A stretch of 64,000 nt of DNA from Guillardia theta CCMP2712 (Eukaryota > Cryptophyceae > Pyrenomonadales > Geminigeraceae): positions 89,535 through 153,534 of the forward strand of contig NW_005434561.1 in NCBI RefSeq assembly GCF_000315625.1, in the 5' to 3' direction. Both the position numbers and the translations under genes were made by a program. Below are positions 25,270-41,533 of the stretch, one piece after another (position 1 is the first letter of the stretch; the number at the start of each line of letters is the position of its first letter). Under the pieces are notes generated by a model, which searched no databases, was not told the origin of the DNA, and saw only the letters and a program-made list of their open reading frames with translations.

Positions 25270-25778
25270 GGGAGGGAGGAGGAGGAGGAGAGGAAAGAGG
25301 GGACGAAGGAGAGAGGATGGGATGTACAGGATAGGTATGAAGACAGGACGACACTTGCTTGTTCGATCTTGAGAAGCTTGAAGATTGAGAGGAAATGTGG
25401 AGGGGGGGAGGGTGGGGCGAAGAGTCGTAACTCTATACATGGGGACAACGAAGACAGAGAGACAAGTTGTGTTGTGAAGGGAGAGATGATGATGGTGAGA
25501 AGTTGACCTTGGTGTTGGCAGAAGGGATATCGGTACGCGGTCACTGGGAGATGAGATATCCGTTACGATGCTATCAGAGCATGTATGAGTGATGCAGGGA
25601 GTCAGGATGGCATGATCGTCGTATGAAAGATTTTGGTTTCTTTTCTGGACTTCTTGGTTTTTTATTTGTGCTCCCCTTTCGAGCTTGTCTCGACCTTGTC
25701 AGAGCGTCTTGCTCACCTCGGACCACAACTCTCTTGCTCGTGTTAGTCGCAGTCTGTGTTGCCGAAGGCTCTGCGACC

Positions 25779-28921
<3,143 letters not shown>

Positions 28922-29081
28922 TCGGCTACTGTGCGTGTGGAGGAGCTTTCATGACGATGTGTTTGACTTTTTTCTTTCCTCCTTCCATGCTCTTGATTGA
29001 AACTTGTCAATTTTAAACATCGAATTACACTTCTCCTCCTCCCCCTCCCTCTTCCTGCATTTTACCTTGATCCGCCTCCCC

Positions 29082-32000
29082 TTACGCCTCATCGTCCATA
29101 CCTCCCTCCTCGCCTGCCCGTCCTTCCTCGTCTCCTACTTCGCCCTCCCTTCCCTTCCTCCTTCCTGCTCCTCTTGACTCTCCAGGCTCCATCCTTCGCA
29201 GCAGGTCAAACTGCTTCTTCAGTCTCTTCTGCACTATCACAAAGTTCCCGTCGGGGCTGAGGGAGTAGGGAAACTCCATGAGGCCGTCAGCTATCTTCGC
29301 ATCCAGGTCGTAGTTCTTGTGCCGGGCAGCCAGCTCGTCTATCTTGGCCCGGTCGCGCGTCTTGAACGCAACCTCGACCTCCTTGGCGAGCGGGTAGAGC
29401 GCCATCATCAGAGCATACTTCTCGTCGTTCACCGCCATCGTCAGGTACGCTCTCAGCTCGCAGATCCGGTCGTAGACGGACTCAAGTTTGCGGTCGCTGG
29501 GGGGGTCGAAGAGCTTGTTCGGGTCCAGCTGTGGGTATAGGCTCTTCCACTCTTCCTCTTCGAGGTGGAGCGCGACGGAGAGCTCTAGAGCCTCGAAGTA
29601 CTTCTTGGTCAGCTCCAGCTCCTTGGTCAGCCTCCTCCTCTCCGCTTTGATCTCGGTGCCGTTGGGGATTGGCACCCGCATCTTGTGCGCGTAGTCCCAC
29701 AGGGCGGGGATGATAATCTGGTTCCACTCCGGGGCAGAGAACATCCGGAAGGACTCGTCGACCGTCCTGTTCCTCTCCTCCTCCGCCATGTCGTCCAGGG
29801 TAGGGAAGGGCACGTAGCCCAGCTGGGCTAGCTGGATCCTGTCCTCGCAGGGGAGCTGCATGAGCTGCGTCTCGTTGCTGAGGTCGAGCTCGAGGGGGGC
29901 GATCTTGCCGTTCTCGAACTTGACCCCCTCGAACCAAGGCGCTTTCATCCACCTCTCCTGGTCCACCAACTGAAGCGTACCGTCCTCCTCTTCACGCTTT
30001 TCTATCCCCATCTCCTTCTCCTCCTCTTCCTCGTCCGCCATTCTGTCATCCCCCGGCTGGCTGACGTTCTCAGCTTGCACTGCGAGGAGGGAGGCGGCAG
30101 GGTCGGTGTACGTGGACGCTGCCGACTTCTCTTTCAGCGCCCCCTGGAGCTGAGGGTAGATGGGAAAGAACGGCCACACAGCAGCTCTGACGTAGCTGGG
30201 GATGAGGTCAGGCATGATGTGGTACCTTCCCACCTTGATGTTGGTGGTCGGTACCCCCTTTTCATCGATTTGACACCCTCGGTACTGCCCGATGAGCTCG
30301 CGCAAATCATCTTCCCCTACTGAGATGTTGCTCAATGCCTGCTGGAGTTCTGCTCTGACCTCCTCGTCCTGCTCCTCCTGCAGCTTCTTCTTCAGCCAGT
30401 ACTCGCTGGCCAGGTCCCCCTGGTGGGACTCGCGGACGATGGATCTGATGATGCGTATGGTTTGCGAGGAGGAGGAGGAGTTCATGAGCTGAGAGAACCG
30501 AGACACGACAGGCCCTCTTCTCTCCGCCATCATCTTCTTCCTCTTCCTTAGGTTGGACATCTCCTTTTTGTAATTCTGCGGCTCGAGCTCCTCCCTCCAC
30601 AGCCACTTCCCCTCATTCAATGCTCGCGGGGAAGAGGTATCCAACGCGTCCTCCATCGTCCCTTCCCATCCCCAGTCCTGCAGGATGATCTCCTTGCTCC
30701 TGTTCAGCATAATCTCCACCTCCTCCAGGTCGTCTTCGAAGATATCGAGCTCAGTGTGTCCCCTCACGTTGCCGTACCCGTCCTCCGGGTAGTCTCCGTC
30801 CTGGAACCCAGCCTTGTGCAGCATCTTTCTCGGCCACCAGATCTCGTGGTAGCTATCCCCGGACACCATCACGGGGTCTTCGATGTTTGCCTCGCGCGCC
30901 TGTTCCCATCCGGGCCGGCAGGTGTTGTTGAAGAAGCGCTTGCCGGGGAGGTAGACGTTGTTCTCCTCCTCCAAGAACTTGGGCCTGTAGTACGTCAGCC
31001 ACTTTCTCCCGACTACCGTGCTGTTTCTCAGCTGCAGCCGAGCTCCCCCCTGAGCTGTGATCTTGGTCTCGAACGCTGCCGTGTGCCGCCACAGGGGAGA
31101 GTGCGACACGCTCTCGTTGAAGTAGCAGGAGGAGAAGGAGCATTCCGCGCAGCGGGACATGGCGACGGCAGCGCCACCCATGCACCCGTTGCTGTTGAAG
31201 ACGGAGTCGAGGACCACAACTTCGTTACACTCGTCGACCTTGAGACCGTAGATCTGCGTCTTCTGTATGACACACCTGACCAAAGTCGCTATGGCGGCCC
31301 CCTCCATCCTCACACCCATGTACGCGAGCTCCAGCCGATCCCACTCGTTGTCCGGCTGGTCGAGGTAGACGGGACCGCCGATGGCGCAGTCGATGAAGGA
31401 GGAGTTGCTAACCTGATAGAACAGACAGCATCATGCTCCTCATCAGACCCATCACCTCCTCGTTCTCCTCTCCCCCCACTTCCCTTCTACCCCTTGTTTC
31501 CATCAAATACCCGTCACCCATTTCCAGATCATCTCCCCCTCCACCCCGCTCTTCTCTTTCCTCGAACTCGTCCCTTCCTTCCTCCTCCTCTCTAAGACTC
31601 TCACATCGACGGCGTAAACGGCAACTCCGTCGAGGCAAAAGATGTCGCAGGAGACGAACTTCCATCCGCTCCCCATGATCAGGAAACAGTCCTCCGTCAG
31701 GGTTCGAGGTCGAAACCTCTCCCCGACTTCAACTGGCTCCTGGTTTTGGACAGAAGGTTTCAGGTCTGCTCCTCAGTCAGAGTTCTGAATTCGACTCTTC
31801 CCTCTCCTGGTCAATTTTCGTTTCCTCCCTTGTTTGCCCTACTTCCCCTCCCCTCCCCTCCCCTCCCCTCTCCTCTCCTCTCCTCTCCTCTCTACCTCCC
31901 TATTTCTCTATTTCTCTTCCCTCCCTCCCCTCTCCCCCTGCTCTCCACAGCTCCTTTCCCCTCTCTTCTCTCTTCTCTCTCCTCTACCCCTCCCTTCTCG

Positions 32001-35000
32001 TTCTCCCTCTCCCTCGCTCCTCTCCCTTCCCTTGCTTCACCCTCTCCTCCTCTCCCCACATTCAAATCACCGCAATGCATCCCCGGATAGCTTCCAGCTC
32101 GAGTGTAGCAAGTGAGGTGGTGGAAGAGCCCGGAAGTCTCTTCGCAAAGGAACCACATCCCATGCGCAAACACGTCTCTCCTCAGCGTGATATTGTGCGC
32201 CCTAGTCGTTTGGTTGTCGTTCTCGTCCGTGAACGATTGGATCTCATAGATGACTCCATTTTGCTCCTCCATCCCGTCCTGCATGCTGAGAGGTCCCACG
32301 TTGACAGTTCGATGCTCGTCCTCCCACAGCATCGGGATCTTCGAGCTGGTAGCGTGAACGAACGTCTTGCCGTACCAAAAGTGGAGGCCAGGATCGAGGA
32401 GGATAGTCTGACCGTTCCTGGCTTGCCGAACAGCATGCTCTACCTCTTCGAAGTCATCTGAAGGACTCGCGTCAAAGTTTCATACCCAGCTCTCTCTTCC
32501 TCCTCGTCCCCTTTTATCTCCACCTCTCCTCCTTCCTCTGTTCCCTTCTTCTCCCCAACCTCGTCTCCTCATCACTTGCCTGGAACGCGAATAAAATCTC
32601 CCTCGGGCGGTGCCGGCAGTTTATCAACCGCCAAGTCGTAATCGTGTTCATCAAATTCACCCTGAGTAAGAAAACGTGAGGAAAAAGATGTGTGAGAGAG
32701 GAGAAGAGAAGGAGAAGAGAAGAGATGATGGGAACGAGGAGAGGAGTTATGCACGAGAGAAAATAGAGCAATGAAATAGGAGGGGAAGCAGGAGAGGAAG
32801 GGGTGTGTGGAGGCGGAGAAAAAGAAGGGAACGCAGGGAGTGGAGAGGGAATGAGCGGAGCGAAAATTCAGAGGAAGAGGGTGCAAAAGAGGGGAGGGGG
32901 AGAGAGAGAGAGAGTGAGTGAGTGAGTGAGTGAGTGAGTGGAGTAGGGATAGAACAGGAGGGAAGGTGTAAGGAGAATGGAAGTCAGGGAGGAGGGAACC
33001 GAGAGAGAGAGAGAGAGAGAGAGTAGGAGGGGTAAGTTACAAGTCCTGTGGCTGCTCCCGGCTGGTTGAAGGTGTAGTTCTTGTTTCCGACTTTGATAGT
33101 GAAAGGAGCGTAGAGAATGTTCTGATCGATTCTCTGTGTCAGCTCCTTGAGCTGGATTCTTTTCTTCTCCCTTGTCTTCTCGTCCATCCCCTGCACCCAA
33201 CATGTCATGCACAGGAGCGGAGAGTGCGAAAGTGGAGAAGAGGGAGGGGACGAAGTGGTGGAGGAAGTTGTGGAGGAGGAATGGTTTGGCTGGATCGAGG
33301 AAAGGAGGACGGAGGAAAGGGGAACGGGCGTACGATGAGAAAAAGGGAGGAGGCGGATAATGAAAAGAGAATAAAGGACGGTTCGACAGGAGAAAGGAAG
33401 AAGGAGAAAACGATGTGAGTATCTCGGAGATGTCAAAAACCATGAGTGTGGTGGTCGATGATGCAGAGGTTTCTTACAATCACGTCGGCTCGCTTCAGGT
33501 CCTCTTCCATCTCATGGCGCACCTATCATGGAGTCAGGTGATGAAAAGTGAGGAGGGTTGATTGTAAGAGAAAGACTGTGCGGGCCCACCAGCAGCATCT
33601 CCTTGACAGTCTCAGAGGAATCCTCCTGTATTGAGTTCAATGGGCGACCAAGAAACGATAGCAAGGAGGCGGCTGAGAAGGGAGCAGAGGAGATGAGAGG
33701 CGATGAATGATAAGGATCAGAAGGAGATACTGGTGTGGTGCGGGTGGAGGTGGAAAAGGAGGAGGAAGAGGAAAAGGAGGAGGAAGAGGAAAAGGAGGAG
33801 GAAGAGGAAGAGGAAGAGGGAGAGGGAGAGGAAGAGGGAGAGGGAGAGGGAGAAGGAGAGGGAGAGGGGGAGGGAGAGGGGGAGGGAGAGGGAGAGGAAG
33901 AGGAAGAGGGGGAGGGGGAGGGGGAGGGAGAGGGAGAGGGAGAGGGAGAGGGAGAGGGAGAGGAAGAGGAATATGGTTTAAACTACAGCGCTCACCTTTA
34001 TTTGAGGGCAATCCCAGTATTTATGATGAGTGCTAGGGGTTTGAGTGTCAGCCTCGCCATCATCCAGTGACTTTTCCTCACCTCTTGCAGAACGAACAAG
34101 GCGCGTTGACTTTCTGCATCCATCGCTTCTCGTCGTGCAACTCCCTCAGTTCTTCCACACGAAGTCAGAGCTCACTCCTTCCCTCACCTCCTCTCCTCTC
34201 CTCTTCCTTCCCTTCCCTTCCCTTCCTCTCCTCTCCTCTCCTCTCCTCTCCTCTCCTCTCCATTCCCCTCCTCTCCATTCCCCTCCTCTCCCCTTCGCTG
34301 TCCTTTTCCCCTGCCTTTCACATTTTCTAATTCTCTTGTCTTGCCTACAATTGCCCCTTCCGCATCCTCTCCCTCCTTGCATGCACCCCATCTTTGAATC
34401 CTCCCACCCTCCTCCTCCTCCTGTCCCGCCCTACAGACCTTCCAACGGCTTTCCGGTCATCAGAGATAGTCTGCTGAGATGGAAGGGGCTGTGGAAACCT
34501 CTTTCAAACCGCGCAAACACCACCCGTACCTTCACCTTGTTGAAGATATGATCTCCGACACGTTGACGGTACTTGGAGTAATCATGTATCTATTGGACTC
34601 AATCAGACTCACGATTTCCTCGCACCCTTTGCCCTCCTCCTCCTCCTCCTCTCTCTCTCTCTCGCTCTCTCTCGCTCTCCTCTATCGTCGTTGTCTTCTT
34701 CAACCTTCCCGTCCTCGTCCTCCTCTTCCACCCGTCCCCTTCTTCCTCCTCATTCCCCCAGCCTCCTCTTCTTCCTCCTCCTCCTCCTCAGCTCATGCAT
34801 TACTGGGCAGGCTGTTGACACTCCCACGGGTGAGCAGGTCCGACCATTTTCCTCGGGATCGTGTGATAATGCAGCTGGTTACAAGAGTCACTTGCCAGAA
34901 GCATCCTACCTCTCCTACCTTGTTGTTCTCATCTCTTGTGATCACCACATTGCCCAGACAAGGCGTCTGATGCGTCTTATCAGGTTTGATCTGCTCGATC

Positions 35001-35214
35001 CTTTCCCAGCAGCCGCCATGCCCGGTTGCAGTTGGAAGTGACGTACCTTGTTTCCGCATGCGCATCGTTTAGCGAGGCTGTTCTTTCCTTTCGGCTTCCT
35101 CTTGAAGATTCTGGACAGCAAGTGATTCAGCAGCAACTCTCTTGCAGCAGTGCAGCAGCTCTCTTTCTCTCTCCCTCAACACTCCCATAACCCTTCTCCT
35201 CTCTCTGGTTCGGT

Positions 35215-35251
<37 letters not shown>

Positions 35252-36172
35252 TTATTCACTCACGATAGTCCTCGCTTCTCGGTCTCTCTCGACGTCAACA
35301 GCCTTCCAGTCTCCTCATCAAGCACACGCCTGTCGTTGAACAGCCTTAGCAACATGCAGGAGAAAAGAGACATGGGGGAGGGAAAGCAATACACGGAATG
35401 AAGAGGTATGTGAAATGAAAGAGGCATATGAAATGTAAGAGGATCGGAAAGTGAGAGAGGTATATGAAGGGAAATGAAAGAGTATGTGGAGGATAGATGG
35501 TATGCGCAAGGGGAGATCTGTCTCACTTGATTCTGCCGAAGGTTTCTAGCGACATAGGCTCGGGATAAATCATATCTCCATCCTCCCCATATTGAACCTG
35601 CAAAGGGCATAGAGCCTGAGGAGCCCCGGACGAGAGAGGAAGAAGAGGAGAAGAGACGCATACAGGCTCAGGAGGGTAGACATCCGGGTCCAATGATTTC
35701 CTCACTTCCTCCATGACACTAACTGCGACACTTGTTGAGACTGCATGTCCGACGACGAAATCAAACCTTGTGTGACGTTGAAATAGTAGGGGTCGTCGTC
35801 GTCGTAAAGCTCGATCGGCCGCGCCGGCACGTTTATTTTGAACTCTGAATCTGAGTCCAAGTATCCTCCTCGAAGTCTGAGCAGAGGATAGGATGGATCT
35901 GCCGCGAAAGTCATGAATGCGCCGATGTTGTGTTGAGTTACCTGGCTGCATCCCCAACATGTGCCCACCAGGGCTCCTGCATATCCTGCCCGTGTTCGTG
36001 CGAGCACTTGGTCTGAGAGGAAGGAGGTCAGAGGAAAGCAAGATACGTGTCCGACATGCTGATACGTCAGGAGCGATGAGTTCTCCACGTTGATGCATAG
36101 ATGCAAGGAGACTATGCAGATCAGGGCCAGGCGATGGCTCCACATGCCGCTCCTCATGATCGCAGGAGACAT
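29082..36172 (-). CDS. Large secreted beta-helix protein, multi-exon (protein B)
   Basis: The start ATG at 36172 is followed by a signal peptide (LALICIVSLHLCI). The next exon has PSYPLLRLRGGYLDSDSEF, again with LRGG, then PARPIELYDDDDPYYFNV. Many short exons follow: KSLDPDVYPPEP and EDGDMIYPEPMSLETFGRI (35,700-35,520), LFNDRRVLDEETGRLL (35,340), FKRKPKGKNSLAKRCACGNK (35,105-35,045), GNVVITRDENNK, VRVVFARFERGF (34,540), LRELHDEKRWMQKVNAPC (34,150), EEDLKRADV, RIDQNILYAPFTIKVG (33,130) and FDEHDYDLAVDKLP (32,650). The beta-helix begins at about 32,462 (FEEVEHAVRQARNGQTILLD) and continues through WKFVSCDIFCLDGVAVYAVD into the final long exon (about 31,410-29,082) with VLDSVFNSNGCMGGAAVAM and CAECSFSSCYFNES. 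The remainder is a helical, acidic 500-residue domain of unknown family. Probably extracellular or cell-surface; substrate unknown. Convergent with the helicase gene. Confidence 0.65.
33720..33968 (+). repeat. GA-rich microsatellite (gagggagagg)n
   Basis: A purine tract of about 250 bp inside an intron of the minus-strand beta-helix gene (between exons near 33,990 and 33,620). On that strand it is a long polypyrimidine run. Matching CT-rich runs occur at 31,845-32,050 and 34,195-34,300. Confidence 0.8.
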
Positions 36173-36813
36173 CCGTCTCCATCAGCTATGGCAGCAGACC
36201 GCTGCGAGATCAGTCATGATCTTCTGTCTCTTACCGCATGACCCTCCTCTCCTCCTCTCTTTTCCTCCCCTTCATCACAGGGCGCATTGCGGCCGATCGC
36301 ATCGGACCATTCTGAGGCGGGCTGATGTTCCAGATGAAATGTGAGGGTGGGTGTTCAAATATAGGACAGGGGTGGGGGGGGGGGTTGTTTTTCGAAAGCG
36401 CTCAATGCGCGGAGACCGATGAAGAGGAGGGGCAAGAAAGGGAGGGAGGAGGAGAGGAGAGAGAAGAGGAGAGGAGGAAGAAGTCAGGAAGAGACAAGAA
36501 GGACCAGGGATCGTGGGACCTTGCAACAGGAACACGAGAAGATAGGACAAGAAGTGAGATGATGGTAGGGGTGGGAGAGATGGGGTAGTGATGAAAGGTA
36601 GAGCCAGGTTCCTCTTAGGCCCTGTAGACCCTGAGAGGATGTAGGGAGAGGGAGCCAACTAAGATCGTTCGTTTCTGACTTTCGCTATCAGGATGAAAGA
36701 TCCCAAGATGACATTGGTTTGAGTGAAGGTCAGAACTACCCTGCAGCCCTCGTAGTCTAAAACCTTGACAGTCTCATCGGCATGCGCGCAAGCCCACTGG
36801 GAGAGAAGTAGAC
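36173..36813. promoter_or_regulatory. Divergent intergenic region
   Basis: About 640 bp between the start of protein B (-) and the KATNIP start (+). It should contain both promoters. I see GA-rich sequence at 36,420-36,500 and a ggggtggggggggggg run at about 36,369-36,385, but no motif I can name. Confidence 0.4.
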
Positions 36814-39800
36814 ATGAGCAGGGCGCAGGACCAGCAGGATGAGGGCGACGAGGAGCTCGACTCGCTCTCAGAGCTCAAGATCGGAGTAAGAAATCACCGA
36901 GCCTTGCCTGTCTGGCTCAGCGACAAAGGTACCCGAGGCTCAACTGTGTGGGAGCTTGACTCGTCTCCTGCAGAGAAAGGAGGAGAGGTCAAGTCGCACA
37001 GAGGGCAGTATGGTGAAGGCGGTGCAGCAAGCAGAAGTACAGCGTTCAAGCATTCCGACCATGACGCGTTGGAGGAATTCAGGAGCAACCGGCAAGGGGT
37101 CTCGAAGCAAACAATCAGATTCTCTGACGATGTCAACGCTAAACATTCCGGCAAGAGCTCTTCAACACAGTACAACCCAGCGAGTGTGTATCGGAGCAAG
37201 AGAAGCGCCAAGACTACGCAGAAAGATGTAAATAGAAGTGCCCGACGAACTCAGAACTGGACTTCTGACTCTGAAGCTAAGATGCGGCAAAGAGACATGG
37301 TAACTCTGTTGGCCTTGTACCATCTCCTTCGTCTCCCTTGACGTTTGTGAGCAGGTCCAGGACTCGTGGGACTCTCTGACCTTCTTTGCCAACCGTCATG
37401 CAGGGCGCATAGCTCCATCGGCGCTGAGAAGTACAAACGCCAAGACGAGGCGCAAAGGTAGTTGGGAGATGGAATGAAGATCGAACGTGATGCGTCTGTG
37501 CAGGGGATAGCAACTTTACGTCAGACCTGAACCTCAAGAGCCGTCTGGACTTGACCAACAGACTGGGAAGTGCTCCGGTAGAAGGCAGGACCGAGGAGGA
37601 TGGGGAGAACCTGCTATCGCCATCGAGGCAGACCGCCTCCTCCCACGGCTTCAAGGAGAAGCTGTGCTTCAGGGCTGACCCCTCTCCCTTCCACATCCCT
37701 CTGCTCCCAAGCGGGCGCCACCTGAAGTTTGACATCCTCAGTACTTGGGGCGACGTCCACTACGTCGGGCTGTCCGGCATCGAGATCTTCGACAAGGCCG
37801 GAAACCCCGTCAAGATCGACCCCAGCTCGATCTCAGCAGACCCGCCCGACATCAACATCATGCCGGGATATGGCGATGATCCGCGGACGGTGGACAAACT
37901 CATCGACGGGGTCAACAGGACGTGCGACGACATGCATGTTTGGCTGGCCCCCTTCACCGCCGGCCGCCATCACTACATCTTCATCGACCTGAGCTGCTCC
38001 TTCGTAGTCTCCATGATCCGCGTGTGGAACTACAACAAGAGTCGTATCCACTCCTACCGCGGGGCGAGATACGTCGAGATCCACCTGGACGAGAACCCCA
38101 TCTTCAAGGGGGAGATACAGAAAGCTCCTGGCTGCCTCCGGGTACGCATCCCCTCCCCGGCCCCCGGGCGACTGAGAGTTTTGTATCCCAGGGGTCGGAG
38201 GAGAACGCGGAGAATATTCTCTTCACCATGGACGAGAGCGTTCTCTGCGCTATCGAACAGCACGACGCCAACGACATCAACATGAACCCCCAGACGACTG
38301 AGGTGAGCCAGACAAGGAGGGGGAGGGGGAGTGGGAATCAGGACAAGTAGATGAAGGAGCAGGAGCAGGAGCAGGAGCAGGGGGGGTGAGATGGGCTGCG
38401 GAGGAAGAGGAGGAGCAGCAGGAGCACATGGGTTGGGGGTGGGCGGGGAGGGAGGAGTGACGGGGGGACAGGTGCATGTCGAGGAGAGCAACCTGAAAGA
38501 CTTGGAGCGTCCGAAGACGGCAAGTGGGCGCAAGAATGAGGCAAAACAGGAGCAGGGGCACGGCATGAAGGAGCAGGTCCTGCCGAGTGAGACGGAGAGC
38601 GTCGAGATCTCTGGCCCGACCAAGCGCCTTCCTCCTCAGGTCGGTTGGCAGGTGCCCTACTGGGGCCCAGCTGATCTGGTGCAGGTCGTTGTGACCGAGT
38701 CGGGAGACATCGAGGAGGAGGAGATGATCGTCACTCCTCCCATCCCCTCCAGGATTGCGCAGGATGGATCCGATCCCTTCATGCGCATGGACCGAAGGCC
38801 GTTGGGTCTGGATGGGCGGCCGATGACGGGGATGGTGGAGATGGGGAAGCTGCAGGGAAACTCCTCCTCGTTCCCTTCTTCCTTCTCCAGCGACCTGCTG
38901 CCCTCCAGCCCGACGACGATCAGCGGCAGGGTGAGCTGAGGGAGGAGGGAGGAGGAAGAAGTCGTGTTGAGCTCTGTCTCTGCAGAATTTGACGCTCGTG
39001 CTGCACTCCAACTGGGGAGACTCGGAGACTTTGGGCCTCTGCGGTCAAACTTTGTGGTGCCTTGACGGGTGGAACTGACGCTGTCAGCAGGTCTAGACAT
39101 CATCTTGCAGGATGACAGCAAGCTGAGGGTGAGCTTGGAAAATCATTGCCCTGGTCATCAGCGAGCTCGTTCTTACAGCATGCAGGTTAACGCATCCATG
39201 ATCCTAGTGACGTGCGAGGGAGCTGATGGTGGCCATGAAGCTGCTTGCCTCGGTCCGTTTCGCTTCCTCCCCTCTGCTCCTCGTCACCTTCCTGCCAGAC
39301 TCGACGTATGCCGCCTCCCTCTTCATGGGCCCGCACGAGCTCAAGGGCGAGGAGGAGATGTGGGTTGTTCCCCACTACCCCTACGTCAAGTATCGTATCA
39401 ACATCGACATGGGTGAGCCTCGCCTCCTCAAGCATTTCTGTGTGTGGAACTACAACGGGAGTATCGAGAACACGTATAGAGGTGACGCCTGACTTCTCCT
39501 CCTCCTCTTCCTCCTCCTCCTCCTGCGCCTCTCTTTCTCTTCCTCCTCCTCCTCCTCATCCTCCTCCTCCTCATCCTCGCTGCCCCTCTCCAGACCTCTA
39601 CCTTCGCATGCCCTTCCTTGTCACACAGTCTCCTCATCTCCCTGGGACGCAGGCGTCAAGAGGATGTCGATCGTGCTGGACAACAGGTCGCTGTCTCCCC
39701 CTGCTGGGCACCTGGTCAGGAAGGTAAGGGGCTCCAACCGGAAATCTCCGTCAGGTCCCTCACCTTCCTCCCCGCAGGCTCCTGGGCCAACTCGCATCAG

Positions 39801-41289
39801 CATCGACTTCTCGCAGAAGATTTGCCTTACATCCCTCGGGGAGCGGATCGGAACCCCGCAGATTTTCCGAGGAAGCAGCTCGATCATAACGCCAGAAGGC
39901 TACGTGATGGTAAGACGTGTGAAGACCCTGCAGACTCGTCCTCCATTCCTCCTTCTTTCCTTCTTCTGCCCTCCTTACTCCCTCTGGACTCCTTTCCTCT
40001 GCTCTCCTTTCTTCTACCCTTCTTGCTTGCTTTGCTCTTCTTCCCTGCTCTCCTCCTCAAGACCCGTCCTGTTTTGTTGCTCTCTTCCTGCGATACTCTC
40101 CATGTCGTTTCACTACCTCCGTTTGTGCGGAAGCTTGCTTTCCAACTCAGAGGTGATCCCTGCAGCAAGAATACGAACCGCCGACGCTGCCGTCAGGCTT
40201 CATTTTCAAGGTGTCCCTCCTCCTCTCAGAGCGAGTTTGCTTACCTTGACACCAGTTCTCCCTCATCTCTACATGGGACGATCGATTCTACATCGGCCTT
40301 AACGGTATACAGCTATACGATCAGTTTGACAACCTCGTCCCCGTGAGTTTCTCATGTTGTCAAAGACTCTTCAAGCTGAAACTGCTGCCCACCAGGTTCA
40401 CCCCAGGAACCTCAAGGTTGTCTGCACTGAAGGAGTCACTTCCATCGCTGAGCTGCCAGACTGTGTGGGGGACCCTCGCACGGCAGAGAAGGTTTTCCTG
40501 CTCCTGCTCCTGCTTCTGCTTCTGCTCCACCACCACCACCACCTCCTCCTCCTCCACCTCATCCACCACCACCCGCTCGTCCTGCTCCTCACTTGTTTTA
40601 GATCATCGACGGAGTTAACGACACCAATGACGAATCGCATATGTGGCTTGCTCCCTTCAGGTGACGTGAAAGAAACAGGGAGGGCAGGCGTGTGAAGGAG
40701 GCGTGTAGGAGGGGAGAAACGAACAACATCTTCTTCATGTTCGACGAGCCGATCACTCTCTCCCTCATCAAGATATGGAACTACCGCAAGGTCTTCTTTC
40801 AAAGTCTCAGGTCCTTCTGCTAACGTGAGGCTGCAGACGGTCGGGCGAGGCGTTAAAGAGTTCCTCCTCAGCATCGACGATGTAAGTTTGCTTCACTCGA
40901 CTATCTCCCCTGTCTTCCCCTCCTTCTCTCTCCTCCCCTCCGCATCTCTCCTCTCCTCCTTGTCTGCCCTCCCGTCCTCCACTACTGTGCCTCCCACCTC
41001 CTGAGCCCCGCTGCAGACTTTGGTGTACAAGGGTCACTTGAGGAGGGCGACAGCAGCAGGGGAGGACTCATGGCAGAGCATTCTCTTCACGCATGACAGG
41101 CACATCGTGAGCCGGGAGAGAGGTCACGTGTACGTACACTTCCAGGTCCTTGAACCGCAGCTGAGTCGCTCCCTGACTGTGCTGTAGGAGGAGCCTGACG
41201 AGCTGCTGTTCTTTGACGATGCGGAAGAGCAGGAGAAGGTCGAGGAGCAGGAGTCGCGTCCTAGGACCAGCTTTCTGCCATCCAAGTAG
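36814..41289 (+). CDS. KATNIP: KATNIP homologue (katanin-interacting protein)
   Basis: A gene of about 18 exons. After a disordered basic N-terminus (from ATG 36814), the exon at about 37,505-38,141 gives the signature LKFDILSTWGDVHYVGLSGIEIFD (shown as part), then DPPDINIMPGYGDDPRTVDK, LIDGVNRTCDDMHVWLAPF and VSMIRVWNYNKSRIHSYRG, a complete KATNIP repeat. Degenerate second-repeat pieces follow (NLTLVLHSNWGDSETLGL near 38,990; LLKHFCVWNYNGSIENTYRG near 39,430). The third repeat is split over small exons: SLISTWDDRFYIGLNGIQLY (40,260), DPRTAEK, IIDGVNDTNDESHMWLAPF (40,602), EPITLSLIKIWNYRK and VGRGVKEFLLSIDD. The end is QSILFTHDRHI and SFLPSK with a stop at 41287-41289. KATNIP binds katanin and microtubules at the basal body and is needed for cilium stability in animals; a flagellar role here is inferred. 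Confidence 0.85.
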
Positions 41290-41533
41290 GTTTCACACGG
41301 CGGGAAGGGAGAGGGCGAAAGTGATTTATTCTGTACATTATCAAACATCAAGTGTTGTCATCGGTGCTCCATGTCGAGGCTCTCATCATTCTCGTCCTGC
41401 TCCTACATCAGAGACAGGTCACACTCTCGCTCCTCTCACCCACACGTCCTTCAGCTGCATCTTCATGAACTTGAGGCTCTGCAGAAACTATCAGAGCCCT
41501 GCGGGTGAACAGGCGGCACATGTTACATGAAAC

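Larger units (their letters stand above)
24529..25778. other. Repeat-rich intergenic region around an assembly gap
   Basis: Contains a (ctg)n run at about 24,575-24,620 just after the stop of protein A, a CT-rich minisatellite at 24,740-24,892, the N gap, and then GA-rich sequence. From 25,623 an open frame leads into the helicase start at 25,779. Confidence 0.6.

Noticed and set aside
24729-25544. Open frames crossing the N run
   Set aside because: Undetermined bases simulate an open frame.
30756-31595. 279-codon + strand frame
   Set aside because: Lies opposite the long 3' exon of the beta-helix gene, whose minus-strand product has clear domain character.
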